Shown here piece after piece: positions 14,563 to 23,000 of a DNA stretch of 47,804 nucleotides. Under the pieces are notes generated by a model that did not search any database, was not told the DNA's origin, and saw nothing but the letters and a program-made list of their open reading frames with translations. The stretch covers positions 1-47,804 of the IMG/VR virus record IMGVR_UViG_3300032783_000003. One strand, 5' to 3'. The stretch comes from a virus. Both the position numbers and the translations under genes were made by a program. Position 1 is the first letter of the stretch; every line of letters begins with the position of its first letter.

Positions 14563-15203
14563 GCTACCTCCCGATCCCCTTCGTAATCAGACAGACATAC
14601 CCTCTCAGGGAGGGGTTTGCCGGCCTTGACCAACTTAAGCTTATACTCAGCCATGCGGATCAGCCGGTTCAAATGCCAGCGCACATCCTCATCGATGTAA
14701 TGCTTTTTGAACTTGGAACGAACACTGCAAGGGTCGGTCACCCGAATATCGCCATTGCGGGCAATCAACATCTGGAAGTCTCCAATGTAAAGGCGCTTTT
14801 TGTTGACCACCGTTCGGATCTTCTTGAGGTCCCTCAGGGAGTTCTCGTTGAGATAGCCAAAGAAGGTTCGGAACTCGTAAGTTCCAATACCCCTGTCGCA
14901 CTCAGGACGGTCTGAGGCAGCCATCCTACGAACTACCAATGCGAAGCAAGGCGCACCGTCCTTGTAGACACGAATGTTATGGATCCCATAGTTCTCGATG
15001 GTTGGGATACCATGCTTCTCAAGGCGCTTGAGGAGCCTCTCTTCCTTTAGGAGGTTGTCTTTACAATTATCCACTAATGCAACGAATCCTCGATGCTTCC
15101 TAATCGTATAAGCACCTATCTTACAAGCACCCTCACCTAGGAGGGTTCCACACCGGAAGGGTCGCTTGGGGCTGCTACGTCCACGAAAGGTTTTGATACT
15201 CAC
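14559..15203 (-). CDS. Protein kinase-like protein
   Basis: A 214-residue protein with a kinase-like plan: a glycine-rich loop (LLGEGACKIGAYTI, about residues 21-34), F-V-A-L-V, a helix with E-E-R-L-L, a hinge-like L-V-V-R-R-M, and a catalytic-loop-like segment LYIGDFQMLIARNGDIRVTDP (about residues 145-165). There Asp/Gln replace the usual HRDxxxN and TDP resembles DFG. It may be an atypical kinase or a pseudokinase. The start is GTG with GGAG upstream, directly after a terminator-like hairpin. Coupled to the deoxyribosyltransferase-like gene. Confidence 0.6.
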   Translation of the reverse strand: MSIKTFRGRSSPKRPFRCGTLLGEGACKIGAYTIRKHRGFVALVDNCKDNLLKEERLLKRLEKHGIPTIENYGIHNIRVYKDGAPCFALVVRRMAASDRPECDRGIGTYEFRTFFGYLNENSLRDLKKIRTVVNKKRLYIGDFQMLIARNGDIRVTDPCSVRSKFKKHYIDEDVRWHLNRLIRMAEYKLKLVKAGKPLPERVCLSDYEGDREVA

Positions 15204-15210
15204 GTTTCAC

Positions 15211-15261
15211 TCCAAAAAGAACCCAGAGTAGGGTAATAGCACCAAAAATCCTACTCTGGGT
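15211..15261 (-). terminator. Terminator or attenuator hairpin
   Basis: A perfect 12-bp inverted repeat, ACCCAGAGTAGG (15221-15232) and CCTACTCTGGGT (15250-15261), with a 17-base loop. On the - strand it is followed by TCTTTTT, as in an intrinsic terminator. It lies 88 bases after the stop of 15349-15609 and ends just before the Shine-Dalgarno of the kinase-like gene, so it may act as an attenuator in that gene's leader rather than a simple end. Confidence 0.75.
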
Positions 15262-15348
15262 CCAAAGCCTATAGTGTCCTATGGGCTGTCAAGCATGCTC
15301 TATGGGAGCGACCCATAATTCGGTTGGGCTTTCAACACTCCTTTACCC

Positions 15349-15609
15349 TTACTGGGTAATCTGGAATACTGTGCTCAGGCTCTTGTTGTCTCGGGTGGAC
15401 TTCCGGAAGGAGTCTGTGTTGAAGATCTTCCCTTCGTTCACCAGGTCGTACACCCGGCCACGAACGACATGATCATCTGGAACATTGAAACTCGCTGGGT
15501 AGTTGACCAGAGCGTCCTTATAAAGACGATCAGCAACCTCCGACACGGTACGACCCTTAACGGGAGCTGAACGGAAAACTGCGAGGATTCGATTCTTGAT
15601 TGTGGACAT
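15349..15609 (-). CDS. Small winged-helix-like protein
   Basis: An 86-residue protein with a winged-helix pattern: NRILAVFRSAPVKGRTVSEVADRLY (helix-turn-helix with TVSEVADRL), then VVRGRVYDLVNEGKIF (recognition helix and wing). It is preceded by TAGGAGG. It probably binds DNA as a small transcription regulator. It is followed by a 145-base stretch containing only the 15221-15261 hairpin and a TTGACA on the - strand at 15287-15292. Confidence 0.6.
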   Translation of the reverse strand: MSTIKNRILAVFRSAPVKGRTVSEVADRLYKDALVNYPASFNVPDDHVVRGRVYDLVNEGKIFNTDSFRKSTRDNKSLSTVFQITQ

Positions 15610-15627
15610 ATAGTCCTCCTATTCTTC

Positions 15628-15894
15628 CTATTTGATGTTTTGTAACTCCGGAGGAAGAACCGGAATTACAATTCTTTTGCCAAGCTCACCTAGCTCGATG
15701 CCGTTTTGCCTGCGAAGGATCTCCAAGAACTTGAGAGCTGCTCGGGTATCAATGAGCTTTTGACGCATATCGGCAATCTTTGCCAGCATCTTAGCTGCAA
15801 GCCCACAAGCCATATGGATCTTGATCTCCTCGGTCCAATGGAGGAGCTGATCATCCTCTGGTGGAATCTCTTTGCGGCACACGAAGCACTTCAT
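15628..15894 (-). CDS. Small zinc-knuckle/coiled-coil protein
   Basis: An 88-residue protein with an N-terminal zinc knuckle (CFVC at residues 3-6, then H and C in KIHMAC around 27-30), followed by a long helix (AKMLAKIADMRQKLIDTRAALKFLEILRR). No family is recognised, but the knuckle-plus-coil plan suits a protein-protein adaptor. It starts two bases after the upstream stop. Confidence 0.6.
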   Translation of the reverse strand: MKCFVCRKEIPPEDDQLLHWTEEIKIHMACGLAAKMLAKIADMRQKLIDTRAALKFLEILRRQNGIELGELGKRIVIPVLPPELQNIK

Positions 15895-15897
15895 TAC

Positions 15898-16095
15898 TTA
15901 GATCTTCCCTCGAGCTGCTTGAGAAAGCATCGAGATCAGCTTGAGGACCTCTTCGTTGTCCAGAACGGCCACCCGCTCTTCGTCCTCTTTATCGTCAGAT
16001 CGACCGACCCACAGAAAGACTTCTCCATCTGCGGCGCTTACAACACCAACATAGGCAGGTTCACCAACTTCACTGCCTTTGGTCTTAAATTTCAC
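15898..16095 (-). CDS. Hypothetical protein
   Basis: A 65-residue protein beginning at GTG (16095) behind TTGGAGG and overlapping the upstream TGA (GTGA). The N-terminal 50 residues look like a small beta-barrel (AYVGVVSAADGEVFLWVGR) and the end is a helix. No family recognised. Confidence 0.6.
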   Translation of the reverse strand: MKFKTKGSEVGEPAYVGVVSAADGEVFLWVGRSDDKEDEERVAVLDNEEVLKLISMLSQAARGKI

Positions 16096-16481
16096 GGTAG
16101 TTCCTCCAATTTGGACTCGTCGAAGTCTGGGATGATCTCCGAGGTAGTAGTGACCTCGGTGGGCAGAACAATCTGGCGCTTGCCATCCTTAAAGTACCAA
16201 CGCCAAACAGTACCTTCCTGATTGATAAGGGTCAAACTGAAGATCAGCGTAGGGTAGTCTATACTGAAATCACCCAGTGATTCAGCGTAGAAGTCTTCTT
16301 GTTGATCTTCACCCTCGTAAGGAACCTCATCGTTGAAGGCAGCTAGGACGAAATCATCTCCAAGATCATCCGAACCACCAGCAAGCTCCATCTCAGCAAG
16401 ATCTCGACCGAGATGGGCCATAGCCTTAGGCTCGTTGAAGCCATTGACTACTTCGAGTACCAATTGATAAGTAGGGGTCAT
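16092..16481 (-). CDS. Hypothetical acidic protein
   Basis: A 129-residue acidic protein (many Asp and Glu between residues 28 and 75), with a beta-rich C-terminal half (TLIFSLTLINQEGTVWRWYF). No family recognised. GAGGAAG precedes the ATG, and both ends overlap neighbouring genes, showing operon membership. Confidence 0.6.
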   Translation of the reverse strand: MTPTYQLVLEVVNGFNEPKAMAHLGRDLAEMELAGGSDDLGDDFVLAAFNDEVPYEGEDQQEDFYAESLGDFSIDYPTLIFSLTLINQEGTVWRWYFKDGKRQIVLPTEVTTTSEIIPDFDESKLEELP

Positions 16482-16795
16482 TTGGTCTTCCTCTCGAGGA
16501 TCTTCGCCTCAGTATGTTCGGGGTCTGCGAGATCAGCCATCTTTACAGCCATCTGGACCTTGTGTAGGAAAAGATGGCGGCTTTCATTGGGATGAATAGT
16601 AAACTGCCACTTATTCAAGATGTAGCAGCGTATCGCACCTTTGTCGTCTGCCTCAAATCGGATGTCATCTAAAGTATGAGTTTCACCTTCAGGTAAGGGA
16701 CTTATAGGCTCTTTCGGTTTGACTTCTTCCTTAACCTCGTACTTATAGACGGGATCAGGAGCGATAGGAGTTCTGATGCTTTTGAATGGCCACAT
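16478..16795 (-). CDS. Hypothetical protein
   Basis: A 105-residue protein starting at the ATG at 16795, behind GGAGGAGG (spacing 5); an upstream in-frame ATG at 16831 lacks such a site. The first 40 residues are Pro/Lys/Glu-rich and probably disordered (VKEEVKPKEPISPLPEGE). The remainder is an alpha/beta segment with RCYILNKWQFTIHP. No family recognised. Confidence 0.6.
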   Translation of the reverse strand: MWPFKSIRTPIAPDPVYKYEVKEEVKPKEPISPLPEGETHTLDDIRFEADDKGAIRCYILNKWQFTIHPNESRHLFLHKVQMAVKMADLADPEHTEAKILERKTK

Positions 16796-16796
16796 A

Positions 16797-16934
16797 TTAC
16801 CTCCTCCAAAAGAGGGCTTCGCAGTAGCCAAAGAGGTAGGCCCCTACCACGCCTGCACAGGGGATCCATCCATACTTCAGGCCCATGCCTGTTGCAAAAG
16901 CACTAACACCAAGAGTGAACAAAAAACTTTTCAT
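16797..16934 (-). CDS. Small membrane protein
   Basis: A 45-residue, almost entirely hydrophobic protein with two potential membrane segments (FLFTLGVSAFATGMG and GVVGAYLFGYCEALF). It could be a holin-associated or superinfection-exclusion peptide, but size prevents a firm call. The start at 16934 is chosen because the upstream part of the frame crosses the terminator of the tail-tube gene. Confidence 0.5.
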   Translation of the reverse strand: MKSFLFTLGVSAFATGMGLKYGWIPCAGVVGAYLFGYCEALFWRR

Positions 16935-16952
16935 GCAGATCAACCTAAAATG

Positions 16953-16983
16953 AAAAACCCCCGATGTCAAGACACCGAGGGTT
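16953..16983 (-). terminator. Rho-independent terminator of the tail-tube gene
   Basis: On the - strand, AACCCTCGGTG pairs with CATCGGGGGTT (11 bp with two G-T pairs; + strand 16973-16983 and 16956-16966), with a 6-base loop and a run of T (+ strand A at 16953-16957). It lies 27 bases after the stop of the tube gene, separating virion genes from the downstream small genes. Confidence 0.8.
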
Positions 16984-17010
16984 CCAGATTCTAGGATGTA
17001 GGTATTAGAC

Positions 17011-17481
17011 TTACGGAAGCGTACTAGCGCTCGGAAGCTCTGCGTTAGTGGTAGACTCGTCATCAACCAACAGACCGATGAAGGTCACGCGGATTTCTTC
17101 AGGCTGCCTGGCGCTAATGGTCGTAGACCAAGAGGTAGGACGCACAGAGTGGATCTTTGCGATACGCTCATTAGTTTGGCGGTCAAAGATCGCAAGCTCA
17201 ATGTACTCGTGAAGAAGTAGGTCGCTGAGCTGGGGAACCTTAGCGACCACGTGAGGTCCAAATTCCACAACACGCCAACCCGAGGCTTCGACGGTCACAG
17301 CTTCTTGACTCGTATACACGATCTCGTCTGGGCTGTAACGACCCAAGAGGAAGATCGGCTCAGCACCGTAGGTCAATCCCACGCTCACATTATTGAAGAT
17401 ACCCATTACCTTGCCTTCGCCGGTATTTGGATCGACAATCATGAGTTGGGCTCTTGCCCCAGTCATTACTTTTGCTGGCAT
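17011..17481 (-). CDS. Tail tube-type virion protein
   Basis: A 156-residue protein with a compact beta-rich sequence (MTGARAQLMIVDPNTGEGKVMGIFNNVS, then FLLGRYSPDEIVYTSQEAV). Position immediately after the sheath gene, size, strong AAAGGAG ribosome site and its own terminator all fit the major tail tube protein of a contractile-tailed phage. Such proteins stack as hexameric rings inside the sheath. I recognise the general pattern rather than a named family, so a related structural role, such as a tail terminator, is possible. Confidence 0.65.
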   Translation of the reverse strand: MPAKVMTGARAQLMIVDPNTGEGKVMGIFNNVSVGLTYGAEPIFLLGRYSPDEIVYTSQEAVTVEASGWRVVEFGPHVVAKVPQLSDLLLHEYIELAIFDRQTNERIAKIHSVRPTSWSTTISARQPEEIRVTFIGLLVDDESTTNAELPSASTLP

Positions 17482-17513
17482 TGTTCAGTCTCCTTTCGGA
17501 ATAGTTTCCCTAA

Positions 17514-20033
17514 TTACCCGTTGGCCGATTGACTAACCGGCGAGACGAGGAACGAGATCGGAATGAAGTAAATGGCACCCGCGAGCTTGATCTCAACGCT
17601 CACGATCATTGCCGGTCCACTAATTTGGATACTGGCGTTCTTAAAGCCCTTAGGAGCATCATCGCTAGGGGCAATCAACTTGAGCCGCAGGAAATTGGCC
17701 ATCTGGGCTTCGAGGAAGCTCAATGCAACCGCTGCGCTGACATCAGCTACAGATTGACCAACGAAGGCCTGTTCCATAGCTTGAGCAGTGCTCAATGCAA
17801 CCACGTCGCAAGCATATACAGCTTGGATCGAATTGGGGACGAAATTGTTGTCCTTACCGTAAGTCGTTTGGTCAGACACCCAAGCGAATCCACCAGTAAG
17901 CCGCTTACGAGCAGGCAACAGACCAGCCAAGAGAGCTTGCTCTACTTGACTATCGTTACCGCTATTGAAATCACCAGCCAAAGATACCACACCGTTGGTG
18001 TTGATACCCTTGTTGAAGATTGCCCGGTAGAATCCAGCAGCCTGCATACCAGCCGCAAGGCAAGCGCCCATCCAAGGTTGGAATTGAACCAAGCTACCCG
18101 AAGAGGCTACTTGTTTGAAGTCTTGGAAGGCCAAGCTCACGCGGAATGAAGCTAGGTTACCGGCTGCATTCATAGCATTGACGAAGGTATCTTCCTTCGA
18201 GCAGAAGGCTTGCCGATTCTTACGCTTCTTCAGCGTACTCATAGCAAGGCAGTGGCTCTTTGCATAAGCATTGATTGAATCAACTGTATAAGTAGAGCTA
18301 GAATCAGTTAGACCGTTAGCAACATCCAAGTTGAAATCTCGGCTCACGAGCGTGACCAAGAAGTTACCTTGAACGTTCTGAAGAGCATCGATAGCTCCAG
18401 TAAAGTCAGCATTAGACGAACCACCTCGAGCACCACCAGAAAGGTAAGCGAAAGTGGAAGTAGTCTTGGGAAGACCAGCAGTAGCTTGAGCATCCAAAGT
18501 TACCAACACAGAGTTGCTGGTAACGGTATTGAAGAACCGATAAGCATCGATCTTAATGCGACCGTTGCGGGTACCTTCTGTAGTAGCGATACCCATCGCA
18601 GTTACGTTGTCGAGAGCGCTAGTAGGAAGCTGTCCAAGGACTCCACTTCCAACAACAGAGCTATAACCAGTCTGTACGTTGATGAAGTTTACCAAGTCAG
18701 CAATGGTTGGGAACTGAGACAACTGAATGCTCAGATTTGCCCCGGATCCACCAACCACAGTCGTGGTCAATACACCGCTTGCAATAGTCAAAGTAGCAGT
18801 CGTACCCTGATAACCAACATGCATCGCAATTTCGCCACCAGCAACCAAAGTTTCGCTGATGTTGTCTAGCTGACGATTAGTCTGAAGGTTGACTTGATAC
18901 TCGAAAGCTGAATTCAAGTGGGTAGGCACGGCAACCGTGGAAACCCAAGTCACAGGAGTTGTAGTACCAAGTTGATAAGCAACTCGAGAAAGCAGGTCAG
19001 TACCGCTGAGGGTCTGAGCAAGTTCCAAAGTCTTACCAACACCATCAATGACGCTAGCCGGAGTAAGGCTAATCGTCACAGGACTGGAAGCAGTAGAATC
19101 CGAAGTAGCAACGATAGAGGTTGCCGAAACGTTTGCTGGGTTGGTAATGATCCCAACAACAGCACCAGTCTTACCGGCATCGCTGAGCTTAGTAGCTACG
19201 AGAGCAGCAGCAGTAACCGAAGTGATTATGTAAGCGCCAACGTTTGCATTACCAGCACCAGCAACCACAGACCCCATCGGGATCACCAGAGTATCACCCA
19301 CGGTAGGGGCAGTAGCCCAGTTCACAGAACGAACGAGTTGGATTACAGTTGCACCCATTCCGAGGTAGTTGGCAGTTAGAGCCAGAGTGCCAGAAACCGT
19401 AATGAGCCCACGGTCCACACCACCAGTGGCAGTTAAGCCACCAAGACCACCGATTGCAGTTACGAAAGCGGAAGGAGATTCATTGGCTGTCAGAGTGACA
19501 TCTTCACCAGCTCCACCGTTAACGCGAGCTTCAACGCTCACACTTCCAACAGGAGGAATATAGGTAAAGGCACCAGTCGTAGGAACCACTTCAGCCTGGT
19601 TTGCAAGAACCTGGAAGTAGATCAAATTCCCAAGAGAACCAAAGCTGGCATCTTGGATATGAGAATAAAGAGCGCTTGCTGTATTGAGCAGACTTGCAGA
19701 GGCCTTAGTACTTGCGTTAGTCTTAACCAAGATCACGCTAGCAGGAGCACCCTGAAGGTTAGGATCATTAGGAGCATTAACGGCATTACGGAAACCGTCT
19801 ACAAGAGGACCACTCTTGTACTTAGCCACAACTTGAGCGAGTTGATCGGGTCCAAAAGCAGCAGTAGCAGAAAGGTCTGCTTCAGCGCTGAATCTCGGGC
19901 CAGCATCAGCTTCGCCAACGAGCATAAGAACGCCCGTAGTAGCCAATCCAACACTCGAGGTTTGAACCTTGATCGTGGGATAAGCGCCTGGTATAATCAG
20001 GGTTCCGGCGTCGGTGACAAAACTTTGAGCCAT
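17514..20033 (-). CDS. Tail sheath protein
   Basis: An 839-residue protein, longer than the sheath of T4 (about 660). The N-terminus (TLIIPGAYPTIKVQTSSVGLATTGVLMLVGEADAGP) and the C-terminal quarter (GACLAAGMQAAGFYRAIFNKG, then SIQISGPAMIVSVEIKLAGAIYFI) follow the myovirus sheath layout, with the polymerising core at the ends and variable Thr/Ser/Ala-rich insertions between. Contraction of this polymer drives the tube through the host envelope. It is preceded by TAGGAG and by the hairpin at 20054-20079. A sheath means a myovirus-type particle. Confidence 0.9.
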   Translation of the reverse strand: MAQSFVTDAGTLIIPGAYPTIKVQTSSVGLATTGVLMLVGEADAGPRFSAEADLSATAAFGPDQLAQVVAKYKSGPLVDGFRNAVNAPNDPNLQGAPASVILVKTNASTKASASLLNTASALYSHIQDASFGSLGNLIYFQVLANQAEVVPTTGAFTYIPPVGSVSVEARVNGGAGEDVTLTANESPSAFVTAIGGLGGLTATGGVDRGLITVSGTLALTANYLGMGATVIQLVRSVNWATAPTVGDTLVIPMGSVVAGAGNANVGAYIITSVTAAALVATKLSDAGKTGAVVGIITNPANVSATSIVATSDSTASSPVTISLTPASVIDGVGKTLELAQTLSGTDLLSRVAYQLGTTTPVTWVSTVAVPTHLNSAFEYQVNLQTNRQLDNISETLVAGGEIAMHVGYQGTTATLTIASGVLTTTVVGGSGANLSIQLSQFPTIADLVNFINVQTGYSSVVGSGVLGQLPTSALDNVTAMGIATTEGTRNGRIKIDAYRFFNTVTSNSVLVTLDAQATAGLPKTTSTFAYLSGGARGGSSNADFTGAIDALQNVQGNFLVTLVSRDFNLDVANGLTDSSSTYTVDSINAYAKSHCLAMSTLKKRKNRQAFCSKEDTFVNAMNAAGNLASFRVSLAFQDFKQVASSGSLVQFQPWMGACLAAGMQAAGFYRAIFNKGINTNGVVSLAGDFNSGNDSQVEQALLAGLLPARKRLTGGFAWVSDQTTYGKDNNFVPNSIQAVYACDVVALSTAQAMEQAFVGQSVADVSAAVALSFLEAQMANFLRLKLIAPSDDAPKGFKNASIQISGPAMIVSVEIKLAGAIYFIPISFLVSPVSQSANG

Positions 20034-20053
20034 AGTAGCGGTTCTCCTAGAAT

Positions 20054-20079
20054 CTGCTGAGAAGATTAAGGCTCAGCAG
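20054..20079 (-). promoter_or_regulatory. Hairpin with conserved CCTTAATCTT loop upstream of the sheath gene
   Basis: A perfect 8-bp stem CTGCTGAG/CTCAGCAG (20054-20061 and 20072-20079) around the 10-base loop AAGATTAAGG (+ strand). On the transcribed strand the loop reads CCTTAATCTT. It lies between 20083-23508 and the sheath gene, about 20 bases upstream of the sheath ATG. The same loop motif recurs upstream of other late genes. It could be a promoter element, an mRNA-stability hairpin or a protein-binding operator. Confidence 0.5.
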
Positions 20080-20082
20080 GGG

Positions 20083-23000
20083 TTACTCACCCATTTCGTA
20101 GATCTTCTTAACCTTCTTTCCTTTTGGTGAAAGTTCACCCTTACCCATTAGTCGTCCAAAGATTCCTGGTTTAGCGGGAGCTTGCGGTCGGGCTGCATTC
20201 ATCACTGGACCAGCGCTACCAGGCTTCATAGAAGCAGGAGGGGCTTTGAGACCAGCCGGGGCAGCCGGTTTGAGACCTGCTCCAGGAAGCTTTACGCCAC
20301 CAGGCTTAGCTGCTGCCGGAGGGGGTTGAAATGCACCAGACATCGCAGATTGAAATGCACTAGCTCTTTCTGCATGCTCAGCAGGAGAAGGCATAGGAGC
20401 CGGAGGAGCACCGGCTCCTGGAGCTGCCATAGCAGCCTTATGGGATGCATGAGAGGCTTGAGCTTGCATATCTTTAGGCATCTTACCCATTCCACCCATT
20501 GGACCGGCTTTAGCCATAGGTGACTTAGGGGCGCTGGTAGGAACGCTGGTTCCCATATTTTGCCCACTAGGAGGCTTTGCCATTGGAGGTGTAACAGCCT
20601 TGTAAATCGGGTTATTCAGTGGATCCTTGATCTCGGTCTTATCGGGCAATTGACCGTGAATACGATCTGACTTTTGAACCAATTGAGCCTTAGGAGGAGT
20701 CTGAGGAAGTTTCTTGGCGTGTGTAATGAGATCGCCAGCTTTTCCACTGCTGCTGTGCTTAGTAGTCATAAGCCGGTTAACTGCGGCAGTATTATTATGG
20801 CTCTTATCAGGCCTATTCTCTACGAGATTAGTGGCATGACCCTGGTTGTTTTGAGTATCATTGATACTTTGCTTGGTAACAGGACCAGCATCCTTAGGCT
20901 TCTTACCAGGAACAACAGCGCCACCAGATCCACCCTTCTTATCCTTGTTGGTCTCAACAGACTTCTTATCGTCAGGAAGTTTGGATTGGGGGTGTTCGCT
21001 AGAATCGCTGTGTTTACCCTTGGAATCTACCAGTTCAGTCTTCTTAGTCTTGGCCCGGATACGAACTTCCTCACCACCACCCGGCTCTGGACTAACAGAA
21101 ACGCTAGCAGAGCCTTCATTAGAGCTATGGGAGAATGACTTGGACCCTTCAGGTGAAGCTTCATCCTTACCCATGCACTTGCACATCTTGGACATCTTGC
21201 CGCAATTCTTGCAAACCTCTGCGCCAGGAGAGTCTTCGTTCATAGCCATAGGACCAGTAGGGCCAGGAGCCATACCGGCATCTCGGCCATTACCAAATCC
21301 ACCAGTAGGAGCTACATCGGCCTTCTTGGTCTTCTTATGCTCAGGAAGCTTTCCGCCCTTATCAGCATCAATAAATTCCTTACCTACAGACTTAGGAATA
21401 CCAAGAGTAGAATGACCACTAGCAGCAGCGCCCATAGCAGCCCGTTGAGCTTGAGATACAGGTGGTTTACTAAGCGGTACACCAGTCTTACCCAACTTTG
21501 CAGCGGGAATATCTTCGATACCTTGGCTTGTAGTCAAAGCTTGGTTGTGCTTATGGCTGGGGATAATTGCCTTGCGGAGTTCCTTAATCTCAGCCTTCAT
21601 GAGTTCCCGATCTCTTAGGATCTGGATCTCCTTCTCAAAAGCTGCGATCTTCTCGCGGGTAGCCTTCATGAGGATAGTATTAACTTCCTCGGGAGTATAA
21701 AGTTTCTCGTTAGCCACTGGAGTGTCTCCTGACTTGGTATAGATTGCGGTTGGTTCGGTCTTCTTAATGGGACGCATTCCTTGTGAAGGAATACTGGGTT
21801 GAGGTCCGTATATGTCTCTTTTGTAAGCTGTTGCGCCGGGTATCGGATGCGTATAGGGATTGACACCATGTTGAGCCGGATCATTAGTACGAGGCGGTTC
21901 AACTTGATGTCTAGGAACCGGAAGAGGCTTCTGCGGACGTTTATGAGTCGTAGGAGTCATCAAGTTCGCAGGAGGCTGTTCACCTGTCGTAAGTAGCTTA
22001 ACGATAGCTCTGAGTTTACCGATCTCATGGCCCAGAGCGCTCTTCTCAGAATTGTCTTTGGATCTCTTGAGACGTTTCTCGCGATCAGCTAGAAGCTTTA
22101 GATCTCTGAATCGATCAGTCTTATTAAGATCTTCAGACTTCCTATTGAGGGTGTCGTGCATACCCTGTAAGCCCATTTGGTGGGCTGAATCTCGTACCAT
22201 TTGAAGGGCAGTAGCCAATGGAATCTTATGGGAATGGGGTTGGTAGCCCTCTTCGCTAGGTTCCGTAAACTTGCCAGTTATAGCCCGGTGGACTGCATCA
22301 TGCATTACGGTATTAAGTTCTTTATTGAAATCGGCATCACTTAGATGTACGCCAATCTGTTTGGAAAGCTCACGCTGTTTATGAGCAGCGAGCCATTCCC
22401 AATGGACAGATCGAAGAGCCTCATTGAGGGTACGATGAGTACCAAGTTTACCGATGCGCCGACCCTCCCCGTAGATCTTATTTAATTCGGGATAGGTCAG
22501 AGCATGAGCTAGCTCATGAATTTGCCGCCAGCCACGGGTGTATTCCTCATGACCAAAACTAGCACCTGAATCAGGGCTAGGATCGTAGATCATGAGGTGA
22601 CCGGTGTTGTAGTTCTTATTGGCTAGGTCCGGCTTACCGTACTTGCCACCAGCGTAGTAGGCCTTATAGCCATGGTCTTTGACAAGCTTCTCAATATCAG
22701 GAAGCTTGCCAGAGTATTTGTAGTGGAGTAGATCGGTTTTGGTCCCAGGACTTACATGTCCGTAGGGCAGAGCGAACTTATGATACGTAGCAGGTGTACT
22801 GCCAGCGGGTGCGGCTTGTTCATTAGAAGGATGTTGAGGAGGGTTCTGTGGTAGATCAGATTCATCCTTTCGTAGGCCCGGGACTCCAGGGACTGAAAAA
22901 TCTTCCTGGTGGTGTTCTGTATGCCCATCATGCCATTCATAGGCATGTGGATGAGGACGGCTTTGAGACCTGAATAGATCTGCGATAGCGTTCTTCGCCA

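Noticed and set aside
15262-15275. ACACTATAGG on the - strand, resembling the core of a T7 promoter
   Set aside because: Only about nine bases match, the upstream half is absent and no single-subunit polymerase is known in the window.
15287-15292. TTGACA on the - strand as a promoter -35
   Set aside because: The only -10-like hexamer (TATAGG) is 13 bases away, too close for sigma70.
17529-20060. Several long + strand frames across the sheath gene
   Set aside because: Ser/Thr/Arg-rich readings of sheath DNA in other frames; no starts with ribosome sites and no protein-like features.
20674-21415. Two + strand frames of 154 and 184 codons in the 1141-residue gene
   Set aside because: Antisense readings of a Lys/Gly/Pro-rich coding region; hydrophobic but with no start signals.
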